This document shows, piece after piece, positions 24,801 to 35,544 of a stretch of DNA of 64,000 bases. This DNA comes from Lumbricus terrestris (taxonomy: Eukaryota; Annelida; Clitellata; Crassiclitellata; Lumbricidae), in the NCBI GenBank assembly GCA_949752735.1, contig OX457043.1, forward strand, positions 39,186,105 through 39,250,104, given 5' to 3'. Both the position numbers and the translations under genes were made by a program. The stretch's first letter is position 1; each line of letters begins with the position of its first letter. Below the pieces are notes generated by a model. It ran no database searches, was not told the DNA's origin, and was given only the letters and a program-made list of their open reading frames with translations.

Positions 24801-27800
24801 GACCTACGTTGTGTAAATCTTAAAAATAAGATACAGGTATAGGGGGAATTATTCAATTCTTAAATCACGTCTCTGAGTACCAAATTATGATTGAATTTGT
24901 CAAGGTAACAGCCTAAAATGCTATTACAACAGTGGGCAAATGACTTTTTCAGACAATGGACGAGAAAAGAAAATTATGAGTAATTTTTGTCAAATGATAG
25001 CTTTAAATGCCAGATTAACAGCGTGCAAATGAAAAAATTAAACAATAAGGAGAAGACTCTCTAAACTCTAAAAACCTTAGCTGTCAGCATTTAAAAAGAG
25101 CAATTTTGCTCATATGACAGCTACAGTGTGGAAACTCAGAAATGTAAACAATGGGGAGGGGCATTTATTGAAGTCTCAAACCATGCCTTTTGGCGTGAAA
25201 TTTGTGAGCAATCTTTTTAAGATCACAGTCTAAAAGCTGCCATTATAATGTTGTAAAAAATATTTAAACAATGGGACGGGACACTTATTAAAGTCCTAAA
25301 CCATGACTATCAGCACTGAAATGATGAGCAACCTCGCTAAATTACAACTTAGAACACCACCAGTGCAGTGTGGAAATTAAACAAAATTCGAAAATGGGAT
25401 TAGTACATCACCTTCCAAAACCCCTACCCAGCTATACATGTAGGTGCTCGTGCATTGGAAATTATTGTCCTTCGGTCGCTCGTTCGTTTCCACAAACCCA
25501 GGACCAAGTCTGCGGCTAATTGTTCACACACACACACACACACATTCTGGTTCTCATGGATGAATGACACCAGAGCTTGTAGCATATAAAATTTCCAGCA
25601 GTCGTACCCTAAGCCAAGTCATGGTGTGGTAAAATATCATTTACATGTAGATCGGCAACGCGGCTCCTGGTTAAAACTGCTACTAGCCTAAACAGTACAT
25701 ATTCGTTTTGATGTGGGTGTCAGTATAGGCCTATCGATCAATAATGACCATTTGGGTGGGTTTGCTAATGATATTTATCGGTCTTACATCGCATTTTTCA
25801 GTTAATGGGTTATATTTTATACAACATTTGAAATTAGCTCAAAGATTTTATTTCTTGGGGAATATCTCATCATGTCTGCTAGTTTTGGCTTTAGCAAAAC
25901 AATATCATGTTGATCTTAATGACCAGGGTATCAGATCAGAAAAGCAACATTTAGACCGACCCTTACATAGGCCTACTTGCGAAACTTTGGAAGTGTCCAG
26001 GAACATAGGACCATTTAACTTTATTACACTTAACAATCGTTCTGAGCTATATCCAATTCCAGCAACAACAGAGGATCTGTAATATAATGGATCTTTATGG
26101 GATCTCTAGTCGATTAAGGATATTGAAAAGTCTGAACGTCTAAGAACGTCTGGCTGATTTCATTCGTTAATTCATTTGGAGATTTTGCCATGATGAACTT
26201 TTAGTCAAAGTCAAACATTGTCATGACAATAATATTGATTTTGATTTTTAATATGAATTTTTATAAAGTCGAAAAATCTTAATATCCAAACATCTAAAGC
26301 TCCAGTCGAAGGCCAAGCGCAAAGCACCAGCTTATTAAAGAGCGGTCATCAAAAGCTGCTTCCGCTTTGAGGGACAAATCCCTGGTCAAGGACTTTCTTA
26401 TGTCCAGTCTCAAAATACGTCATTTATGTGCAGTTGAGAAAATTCCTTAAAATAACCTCTGGCTCAAGTGAGAATGATAAGGCTAGAGGTTTCTCAAGAC
26501 TGGCAACCAGGAAGTAGTTAGGCAGGCGTGAAACTCTAAGGCAATGTCACTGTAAATAAAAAATTTACACAAAATTTTCCGAGTCGCGGCAATAAAAGTG
26601 AGTTGGTCGAGTTACCGGAACACAAACTTTTTTGGCCTAAGATCCAACTCTATACGGAAGACAATGTCACCGTATTATGTCAATAAAAAAATGTAAAAAA
26701 TTAATTTTAAAAAAAAATTTGTGAAAATTTTTTTTTTTATTAAATTTTTTTTAAATAAATTTTTTTTTACAAAATTATTTGAGTCGCTGCAATAAAAGAG
26801 GGTCGGTCGGGTTACCGGAAACACAACATTATTTTTTTTGGCCTTATGGCTGTTCTGCACATCTGCTTAATCTTCTGGCTAAAGACTTGGTAAATCCAAA
26901 GTTAGAACTAGTAGAAAGAAATCGGAATTGAATTTTAAATATCGGATTTATTTTTATTTAAAAAAATCATGATTTTTATCCACCCTGTATTGTATAGCTG
27001 TAGAATTAAAGGTAATAACTGTTACCTAATTAAGCATGTGACTTGATACCCAAAAAAGGCACTACATACAAAATACGAACTATAAGAAATAAATCCGATA
27101 TAAATAAAAAAAATCCGATTTAAATTAAAAAAATCCGATTTTTGGATTTTTATTTTAAAAAATCACGATTTCTATCCACCTTGTTTTATACATTCTGTAC
27201 TTGGTTCGTTCCTGGTTCCAGCAAATAGTATGTCCTAATATTTGAATTTGGTATTTGGTTAAATATGTCTATCCCGCTTTTTCCTACTGTATTTGGCATT
27301 CCAATTTGCTAACTACTAACTATTTGTAATAAATAACAACTGGTTCATGACTTGTATTACAGCAATTAATCTGTTCATTGTTTGTAAAAGACTGTCTTGA
27401 AGCAGACCTCCCACATGATCAAAATAGCTATTCTGGCCATTTTTATGCCGATATCTCTTAGATTCACTAGACCATTGCTTGTTTGTAGAAGAAGTCCAAT
27501 AAACATACTCTGATATATAATACATGGATTAAAACAGCTAATTATTATAGCTTTTCACATTTAATAACAGAGCAACGTGGAGAATGTATCACCTCAAATC
27601 TTACGCCAAGTGACTAAGGAGCTGATGGATCTGCAGAAAGATCCTCCAGAGGGCATAAAAGTTACTATTAATGAAGACGACATCACAGACATACAAGCAG
27701 CTGTTGACGGACCAGGTTAGAATTTCTTGGATTTCTGTTTAACTGAAATTTTATGCGATGAAGGCATTTGTGACCCATCTGCACAAAACCAGTCGTAAGT

Positions 27801-30800
27801 TGGAAACTTCTATTTCAAGAAATAAGCAATAGACCATTAAGAAATAAACAAAAACTAGAGCAAAGTTCTTATTTTCCAATAGGCAGATAAATACAAATTA
27901 TACTTTTAATATATATTTTTTTACACATAACCAAAAAGATAAAGTAAAGAGTAACAGTAAGCCCATGAGCCACCAAGCATGCAATGCAAAAGGGACTGAT
28001 ATGCTTACAAGTCTTACAGACTTTAATGTTTTCGTATTAACTAAGAGTGTATATTGAATTGTTGTGCAGAGTATTTCTCAAGCTATGCTAGAAAGGATCC
28101 ATCAGGATGAAATATTCATGTATTTGATTTCAGAGCTTGATCTGCTTACCTCATCTTATCTTGTTGATCAGCAGTTAGTTTGACCTTGTTGTTTCAGAGG
28201 AGACTCCTTATGCTGGAGGTTACTTCCGGGTAAAGCTAGTACTGAGCAAGAACTTTCCGTCGGAACCACCAAAAGGGTTTTTCCTAACAAAAATATTTCA
28301 CCCAAACATTGCAAATAATGGTGAGATCTGCGTAAACACTCTCAAGAAGGACTGGAAACCTGACTATGGAATAAAGCATATCCTCCTGGTAAGTGTGAGT
28401 TTTAGAATTCTTGCGTTAGATAGTGCTGCATCAAAATCAAGATATTTCCTCACAATTGTGGTCATGTTCAGGAGGTCACACCACTATGTTTCTTTCTCAC
28501 TTAAAAACTGCCATATTTAGCTGTTGTTGGACTGGGAGCGCTTCTGAGTAGATTACCTTGAAGGTGCGCTATATAAAAAGTCATTAGTAATAATCTCTAC
28601 CCAGTGCAGTTTATGATCCGGGCTCATCACCTAATAAGGTACATTTACATATTTAAAAAAAATGAAATTGCAGCTAGTGACAATGCAAATTTAGTTTTTG
28701 CTCACTGGCTTCAAAAAGTAGTATCTCGATCATATGTTGAGATATCCTGCCAAAATTTCTCTGCTATTCATCGTTTTGCGTGTGTTACACTGTGTTCGGG
28801 TTATCTAGTCTTTGTTATGTGCACGAAATACTGATGAAAATAAAGATCAGTATTGAATACTGTTCTATTCAATTGTGAGGCATCTGAATTTTAAAAAAAA
28901 GCATGTGCATGGCTGATGATCATACTTTGAAGGCCTGTTGTTAAGTCAATAGAAAGACAACGGATATGAAAAAGATAGAATGGTATGATCCACCATGTTT
29001 GAACGGTCATATCTAGGCGAGGAAATGAGCGAGAGGAATTTTCTTCATTCATCTGTTTGTTGTGCACTTCCAAACATGCAAGAATCTAGGTGGTGTTACT
29101 TCTCATTTCTTAATCTAGAAATTTGTAAATATTGCACAAATGCCAATTTTAGATATTTATTATTTTGGACATCTTTCTTTCTTATGATTCACCATGGTAG
29201 ATATGTGCCAAATAGCACCGGTGTTTAAGCTGCTCTCACAGACATACAGATGTGACTTTTATGTGAAGTTGAGAAATTTTGGAGATTTACATTACATTTT
29301 GGATGCACAAATTGATGAAATACACTACTATTCCACTAGGAACTCCTCTCATTATCGAGCCATATTCGTTCGATTAAATTCAAGAAGATTCCATATTAAA
29401 TATACTGGGCCATGTATATGGAACTCGTTTCCTAATCATATTCAGCAAGCTTCCAGTTTACAAAGGGCAAAAACACTACTGCGCAACTACTTGATTAATG
29501 ACTGCAAAGATATTTAACCTTATAGGCACTGTTTTTTATTTTATTTTTTATTATTTTTGTGTGTGTTTGTTTTGTGTTCTTTAGTTAAGTTTATTACATT
29601 AATTGTCATCTCATGCTGTTTTTTTTAGCTTATTGTTCAATTCATGATGTCAACCGTCTAGCCATCTGTTAAAATTGCACATGTAATTAGGTGTCCCTGT
29701 TAGCGGGATATTCATCCCTTAGGGCCTTCCTTGTTGCCATCCGATTATGTGAAACATGTTATACTATGTCTATTGTTTATGGTTGATGGTTGCAATAAAT
29801 TGAATTGAATTGAATGAACAAATTTCAACTATATTGTTCCATGGATTAAATTGAATAATAAGTCTGTAAGAATCCTTCATAAAAATTTTAATTACATGTA
29901 GGCTATGGAATGGATGAAACAACATGGCTATTGTCGATCTCATTTGGCTCCAGTCAGTTTAAGCTCGTATCACTGGCTTTTGTGTGATGGTGAATTTTTT
30001 TTGAGATTTATAGTACATAATTTAGTATGGACCATCTGTGGTTTTTATTATATGTGAACTACAAGACACTAAAACGTACAGAAATTTTGCATAGATTTTT
30101 GTTTAGCTTTTGTTTTTCAAGATGACATAATGTGAATCATATAACAGCTAACTCCCTCCATCTATGGATGAAATGGAACATTTGATCAAACAGTAAAAAG
30201 GGAAGTGCAAAAACACATAATCATAATCTCCAAATTGCTAAAGTATCACTCAATGCAGAGTGCTTATTCACAAGCGCTGAATAATGCAAGAAGAATGCAT
30301 TTGTTAATTTGTAGCTGTACTGTGTTCTGCATGTAATTATATAAACATTCATTTCTAAACTTGCACTGAATAATCAAGAATTTTGTCGGAATGTATCTTT
30401 CAGTTAAGACGGAACTATGGCCTCTAAAACGTAAAATTCTAAATTTTATTCTATTCAGTTTGTGATGACCACTTTTACACCTTTGTCCTTCTTATGCAGG
30501 CTGCGCATCGGGCAATGCAGCATCTCCATTCTCCTGTCCATCGCCACCTCTACAGCGTCCTCCCACATCATCTCCAGACACTAGATCCTCTCGTATGGTC
30601 TCCTTCCAATTTTTCTTGGTCTTCCTTTCCCACGCTTCCCTTCGGGGATCCATTTCACTGCCTGGTTGTCTCTCCTATCCTTGCCCATTCATAGCACATG
30701 TCTTATCCAATTCAGTTGCTTTTTCCTGATGATATTCTCCAGTTTCTCTTGCCCTGTTCTTTCTCTGATGTTATTATTTGGCATCTTGCCTCTCCAAGAG

Positions 30801-32517
30801 ATTTGCAGGATTCTTCTTAGCCACCTATGGCATGCTGCCTCCAATCTTCTCCTATTTGCCACCATCATTGGCCATGTCTCTGCACCATAGCGCAGCGTAC
30901 TCAGCACAATGGCATCATATAACCATGTCTTAACCTTCACGCTGCCTCCATTGCTCTTCCATGTCTTTTCCAATCTCCCAAAGGTAGTATTGACCACTTT
31001 TGTGTGTGTGTTTAAAAATATTCAGTACGCAGCCTTTATGTGCACAACTGCACATGCTTCATTTGCTGCATTCTGTCTTCGCAGCAAATCTTGGCATGAT
31101 GCATTTACTATTGACTGATCTTGGTTAACATGAAGTTTGCGAAAGACAAAGTTTTTACTTTGGTTCCCTGACTTTTGTTTTGACCAATTTGCACAATTGA
31201 GCGCTGTACTGGCAGAATTAGAGGTCAGTACACACTACAGGCGACTAGGTCTGTCTGTCTTCAGGTCATTTTCTCCATACATGTACTAAACACAAATATT
31301 TGTGAGGTGAGTATGCGGTTTATACCTGCATATGCCAACTACAGCCCTGCCTGCATTCACATTATGTCAACATGTGTTGCAGTAAGGATCCAATATAGCA
31401 CACTTCAAGATATGTGCTAAGCCTTGCATAAATATCAATGTCCAAGACCTGATGTTGCTCTTGTTTTATTTTTCTAGACAATAAAGTGTCTTTTGATTGT
31501 TCCAAATCCCGAATCTGCGCTCAATGCAGAGGCAGGAAAGATGCTTTTGGAACAATACGACGACTACTTCACGCGAGCAAAAATGTTCACGGAAATTCAC
31601 GCCAAGGCACCACGGTAAAGATTTTGTTTTGGCTTAGTACGACTTTCTTTCAGCTTAGTAGAGTGTGTCATAAATGTACATACGATAATGTTTGAATGAC
31701 TAGAACCGACTTCATTTGATTTCCTCTTTATTGTAAGTTTCTGACTGCTTTTAAATATAACTGTTTCATGTCTATGCTGCTGCTGCAATGTATCAAAGCT
31801 CACTTTCTTAGTGCAATGCTGCAAGTACGTGAATTCAGTTTTTGTACGTGAATTAAGTTTTTGTAGGGTAGAATAAAAGTTATTATTATTTTGCTTGACT
31901 GGAGGCATCAATCAGAAGCATGGAGACATTGGAGAGCTATTGACTTCATTTTCTTAACCTTGGTCTATGAGTGTTGTGCCTCTCCTCTGATCTTCGCATG
32001 AATAGGTGCAGCCACTGTACTTCTGGCTGTAATAGGTAGGAGATGCAATTGAAGTATAAAAAAAATCTAGAACTTATTTTTGCATTGATAGGGATTTGAA
32101 CCCATAGCCAATGAGTTGACAGTTCACCACAACCAATGGGTTGACAGTTCAGTGCACTAACCACTAGACCATCTCATAAAAAATAATTATGATCAATTGA
32201 TCATTTACAGTACTGAATGCCTCCAGCTCAAACAGCAAGATCACTCGTTTTGAGTCATCAGTTGCGGATTAGTTTCATGTAATACACTAAAGTTAGAATG
32301 CGACAAATACAGATTAAGAAATGTTTGCAGTTGACAGCCATGACACGGTTCCAGTGTGCATTACTTTAATGTTAGCTTGTGTCCTCTTAGCAGAAGTCAA
32401 AAAGAAGAAGCAGCTGCTAAATCTCAGGATGGGCCAATTGCCAAGAAGCATGCTGGAGACAAGACGCTGCTTGACAAGAAGAAGCTCGACAAAAAGAAAA
32501 GCTTAAAAAGATTATGA
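18866..32517 (+). CDS. UBE2S: Ubiquitin-conjugating enzyme E2 S, 5 coding exons
   Basis: E2 enzyme that elongates K11-linked ubiquitin chains on APC/C substrates in mitosis. Exons: 18866-18874, 27571-27715, 28198-28388, 31478-31614, 32391-32517. They total 609 nt (202 residues) with matching phases. The UBC fold runs from about residue 8 to 155. HPN lies at 86-88 and the catalytic Cys at 96 in [13 protein letters not shown]. The lysine-rich tail ends KKKSLKRL, matching the KKRALRRL end of the human protein that docks on APC2 and the APC/C. Human UBE2S is 222 residues, so the length fits; the linker is shorter. The first exon encodes only MST. Intron 1 is about 8.7 kb and holds nested transposons; intron 3 holds LINE pieces. 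Confidence 0.97.
18996..19078. repeat. Dispersed repeat shared with 12017-12098
   Basis: Same unit as at 12017, with only a few differences over about 83 bases. Near the start of UBE2S intron 1. Confidence 0.75.
19220..19460. mobile_element. MITE carrying telomere-like repeats
   Basis: Inverted ends of about 26 bases contain CTATAGTATCGGGGACCGA, flanked by TCATTAAC (19212-19219 and 19461-19468). The interior is a degenerate tandem array of CTAACC, CCCTAACC and CCCTCACGA words, in UBE2S intron 1. Confidence 0.78.
19513..20516. repeat. Inverted pair of about 27 bases, 1 kb apart
   Basis: TAAGTAAGATTGTAGATTC followed by TGGCC at 19520-19545 is repeated inverted at about 20484-20508. It may mark the ends of an element. 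No target duplication recognised. Confidence 0.4.
20800..20865. repeat. Second fragment of the telomere-like repeat family
   Basis: GGTCCCAGCCATAACTTACC, then CCTCACGATGC and CCCTAACCGACT, which resemble the interior of the MITE at 19220-19460. Ends are not clear. Confidence 0.45.
23048..26843. mobile_element. PIF/Harbinger-like element nested in the hAT
   Basis: Starts GGCCAAAAAAA and ends TTTTTTTGGCC. The inverted repeats continue through TGTGTTTCCGGTAAC on both sides. Removing it restores the hAT reading ITYGCSAH, with TTA duplicated (23045-23047 and 26844-26846). A 3-bp TTA duplication and GG-starting ends fit PIF/Harbinger. I see no transposase, so it is probably non-autonomous, 3796 bp. 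Its right end is present twice (also ending at about 26632). Confidence 0.8.
23640..23900 (-). pseudogene. Degenerate LINE reverse-transcriptase fragment
   Basis: The minus-strand frame reads [18 protein letters not shown] and SMVHAKF, parallel to TCFMHIRDLRRIRPMLDF and SIVHAKL of the LINE at 59.8-60.6 kb. It is a short decayed copy inside the Harbinger-like element. Confidence 0.65.
27571..27715 (+). CDS. UBE2S: UBE2S coding exon 2
   Basis: Encodes [20 protein letters not shown] and PPEGIKV, the first helix and strand of the UBC fold. The acceptor is AACAG. The donor GTTAGA is weaker than the others, but its phase fits exon 3. Confidence 0.95.
28198..28388 (+). CDS. UBE2S: UBE2S coding exon 3 (active-site cysteine)
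   Basis: Encodes [27 protein letters not shown] and [12 protein letters not shown]. Catalytic Cys96 sits in this exon. Acceptor TTTCAG, donor GTAAGT. Confidence 0.97.
28512..28590 (+). repeat. SINE/LINE 3' tail fragment
   Basis: GGGAGCGCTTCTGAGTAG, then CCTTGAAGGTGCGCTATATA, nearly identical to the copy at window start. In UBE2S intron 3. Confidence 0.7.
28990..29815 (+). pseudogene. CR1-like LINE 3' end with TTGAA tail
   Basis: A frame at 29194-29517 reads [20 protein letters not shown], then [15 protein letters not shown], the classic end of CR1/Jockey reverse transcriptases. The 3' tail GAATTGAATTGAATGAA is at 29797-29817. In UBE2S intron 3. The 5' limit is approximate. Confidence 0.75.
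30490..31000 (-). pseudogene. LINE reverse-transcriptase C-terminal fragment
   Basis: The minus strand reads [20 protein letters not shown], then [20 protein letters not shown] and [11 protein letters not shown], a recognisable non-LTR ORF2 C-terminus. 5' truncated, in UBE2S intron 3. Confidence 0.8.
31478..31614 (+). CDS. UBE2S: UBE2S coding exon 4
   Basis: Encodes [20 protein letters not shown] and the C-terminal helix of the UBC domain. Acceptor TTTCTAG, donor GTAAAG. Confidence 0.96.
32041..32180 (-). repeat. tRNA-derived SINE head, reversed
   Basis: The minus strand reads GATGGTCTAGTGGTTAGTGC (A box) and GGGTTCAAATCCC (B box), with an internal duplication of TGAACTGTCAAC. The extra copy between boxes and the A-rich tail argue for a SINE rather than a working tRNA. 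Confidence 0.65.
32391..32517 (+). CDS. UBE2S: UBE2S coding exon 5 (lysine-rich APC/C-docking tail)
   Basis: Encodes the basic tail and ends SLKRL before TGA. The acceptor is tandem TTAGCAG; use of the second AG removes one Arg and keeps the frame. Confidence 0.93.
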
Positions 32518-35500
32518 AATCGTAGTTTTGGCAGACATGCCGGATTTACAGGGAAATGACTGTTGATATCGATACTATCATCGCACGAGGGACAAGTATC
32601 AGGAATTCATGTTATGATAGGAAAATGGATTTTTATGTAATGATCTTGGCAACATCAGCTTGGGATTAAAATGAGTCCTCCTTTCTCATTTGATTATTTC
32701 TGCACACATCCTTGCGCCTTTTCTCTCAGTTATGTTATTACACAAATGCAAGTTTGCTAACTGACAAAGTTACTGTAAAGGCAATATGGTCCTCGTAAAA
32801 ATGAGTTTGAAGTAAAAACATCAGTGGCTACATGGTTTTTGTAAATTAAACAGTGAAGACAGTATCTGCCTCTTTAAACAAGTCAGTATGGGCTTGGCAA
32901 ACATAGAATGGCTCGATGAAATTGGTGTGCTATACAATGTATGTATGTATGTATGTATGCAGATGATAAGATGATTCTGGTAGTAGCATAAACAGGTTTG
33001 TTAAATGCATGTCCTATTCCAGAGGACTATCTGCAATGCATTTGCCACTAGAAAGCTTTGTAGCAGAAAAGATGGAAGTATGCAGCTGGCATTAGAAGCT
33101 GTCTGGTACTTTTGATTTTGGTACTTTCTACCGTCACTGACGTAACATTCATACAGAAATGTTGCAGCGGTTATAATTCTATCACACTATGATAATCATC
33201 GTTTATCAAAAAAATTTATGCCAAGTTATTTAACTATTTTATCCTTCTTAAAAGCCAGAAAAGACTTGGCAGAAAATGTGTATTGTCACTGACTTGACAC
33301 AATCTGACATCCAAATTATTGTAATTCATGTGCACATCACTTTCTTCTGAAACGTCACTGCAACAAGTTTATTAATGTTAAAATTCTTATCGAATATCAT
33401 AAATGTCATGGTTTTAATGGAAAAAATTTAAATGTCATTGATGTATCGCTTCTGAAAAGACAAAAGCTAAATGCAGTAAATTTACTCAACATGGTTCACA
33501 AGTATGCAGTGATGCTTTAAAGTTATCCAGTGTTGTTGGATACTGCAATGTGTTCACTGAGAGCATGGGTTGAAAAATGCAAAGCAGGAATTTAGTAACA
33601 TTTATGGATATTTCTCATAGAACTTTTTTAGTGTATATTTCTCAGTTCACTTTTTTTATTTTATATGAATAGTTTCTTTCGTGCGAAGAATTTGTTGAAA
33701 AAAAAATCAAAAATTAGCAGTTAAAAATAGGCTACTGAAGGAGCGCACTCAGTCCACTTGCCCCTGCAAAAGTGACACCTAATTGATTCATGCTCTCTCT
33801 AGTTAGGCCTAGGCTCTATTTCTATATTTTAATTGTAATTTCTAAAGCACCACTCGAAAGTCAATTGCACGCACCAGCTTTTCAACGAGCCAAAATGCTG
33901 TTCTAATGGTAGTCAGAAAAAGTTCTGAGTCTGGTGTGCGGAGGAGGCAGAGATGACGTAACCATAGTACAAGGGTGGCTCAAAAAAATGTACAACCGGA
34001 TAAAATACAATATCTTTGCAACCGATTGAAACTTTTCAGCAAAAATTTCTCAAGTTGCATGGGAATGAATTTCCAACAATCCCTGAAAGTTTCACTTAAA
34101 ACATTTCATGTTTGCAAAAGTTACAGCTGTTTAAAGTTTTTAATTCGGTTTTTTCAAATTTCGGCAGAAATATGAATGTCATTTGTAGATTTCCATGTAA
34201 AATAATATCACTTTTCACTACGACCTCAGAATTCCGTTTAACAGTTTATCGAAAGTATGATCAGAGTGTCCATTCCCTGCTTTCACAAGAGCTCAAATTC
34301 TTGTTGTGAAGCGCAGTATGGCTTTGTTAATCGAGTCGGAGTCCCGTTTCAACTGATCCCACATTAACAGCAGGAACTTTCCAACATGCAAAAGCTAAAA
34401 GGAAGTAAAATTTAGCTATATATGGTGTTCAAAATGTCCTTTTTTCATGACCGTAGACGTAGTAGCTGTCCTGAGACACTTGGCTTCATACCCGCAGCTG
34501 TGGCCACCTAGTAGTAGAGACCTCGATCTCGGAACATGTACTGGAGGAGCGCGTTTTTCGTTCCCGTGTTCATGACATCGATAATTATTGTAGGGCGCGT
34601 CTGATTGAAGAGTGGCAGCTGTTTGATCAGGTGATCATCGACCGGACCATCAAACAGTAGCGTCTACGGTCGTGTGTTCGTGAACAAAAAGGACATTTTT
34701 AACGCCATATATAGCTGAATTTTACTTCCTTTCTGCTTTTGCATATTGGAAAGTTTCATTTTTCGGTGCTGCATCTCAAACGCTCATAAATATGAAAAAC
34801 TCAAGAATATTTCTAATCGGCTTTAGGATCTCATGTAGATATGGCCACTGTCGCTGTGTTTAAAATTTCAGACAAATCCTAATAGTTTTGACATAGTTAT
34901 GACACTTTGTTTTGTGTTCTACTTTTCATCCGGACACCGTGCAGTTGTTCATTAGCAAGTCTAGTTCAACGGTATTCTAGTGCAAAGTTAGCACAGTTTG
35001 AACAGTTAGGGATGCACGATGGGGCTGCAAGTGTCCAGTACTAAAGGCTTTGTTTCTCCATATTTGCACACAATTTAAAAATTGTAAAATAAGACTTGAA
35101 ATTTGGATAATGATATGATGCAACAGCTTCAGGGTATAAAACTTCAAGAATGAATGCTTTAGTCTACTACTGAACTGCCTGGACACAAACCATGTTCTAG
35201 CATCTACAAATCTCTTTACTGTACTGAACTAAAATAGTTAAGAGAAGGAGGAAATTGACAAAAGTATCGAGATGCTGTCATTGCTTTTGTCTCACAAATT
35301 ATGTACCAAGCACCCGTTTCCAGGATTAGCATACTACTATGATAGTACCGGTAGTTATTTTCAGGATTGGTCATGATGTACTTCATTATGAAATATTTTT
35401 GCTTTTACTCTTGACTAAAGATATTATTAGCAAACACTTAGTTGTCCAACGGTATAATTTTTACAGTAAAATTATTTTCCCAGGCACTGGTTATGAACTC

Positions 35501-35536
35501 TATAGGTTAATAAATAACCCTCTTAATTTGTGGAGA
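32518..35536. other. UBE2S 3' UTR and intergenic DNA
   Basis: No further gene. It holds a TATG microsatellite (32938-32960), a piece related to the 35545-36644 element at about 33640-33960, and the palindrome at 34375-34762. Confidence 0.5.
34375..34762. repeat. Imperfect palindrome with arms of about 85 bases
   Basis: The left arm (about 34375-34462) with AAAGGAAGTAAAATTTAGCT is mirrored by the right arm (about 34663-34762) with AGCTGAATTTTACTTCCTTT. The arms also pair through CGTAGACG and CGTCTACG. Spacer about 200 bases. Likely the core of a foldback or Tc1/mariner-like element. Confidence 0.6.
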
Positions 35537-35544
35537 GTTAAGAC

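Larger units (their letters stand above)
22162..26930 (+). pseudogene. hAT transposase remnant (BED zinc finger)
   Basis: From 22162 it reads [19 protein letters not shown] and MKDHQKKC, a BED-type finger. A frameshift at about 22355 moves to [20 protein letters not shown] and [17 protein letters not shown]. Later come [18 protein letters not shown] and, after removing the nested insert, [19 protein letters not shown]. The C-terminal dimerisation region is missing and there are several frame breaks, so it is inactive. Confidence 0.85.
21623..27183 (+). mobile_element. hAT transposon copy, broken by a nested element
   Basis: The left end CAGGGTGGA and right end TCCACCTTG are inverted with one mismatch. 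The 8-bp target duplication TTTTATAC lies at 21615-21622 and 27184-27191. The element encodes a BED-finger transposase remnant and is split by a 3.8 kb element at 23048-26843. It lies in UBE2S intron 1. The A/T-rich subterminal DNA repeats GATTTAAAT-like words. A second right end (TCCACCCTG) sits inside at 26979-26987. Confidence 0.9.

Noticed and set aside
25744..26082. A 112-residue frame with a hydrophobic start inside the Harbinger-like element
   Set aside because: I considered a transposase or membrane protein, but it has no DDE or Myb-like motif and no recognisable relatives.
32060..32180. Functional tRNA gene
   Set aside because: A- and B-box words are present, but the spacing is enlarged by a duplication and no cloverleaf can be drawn.
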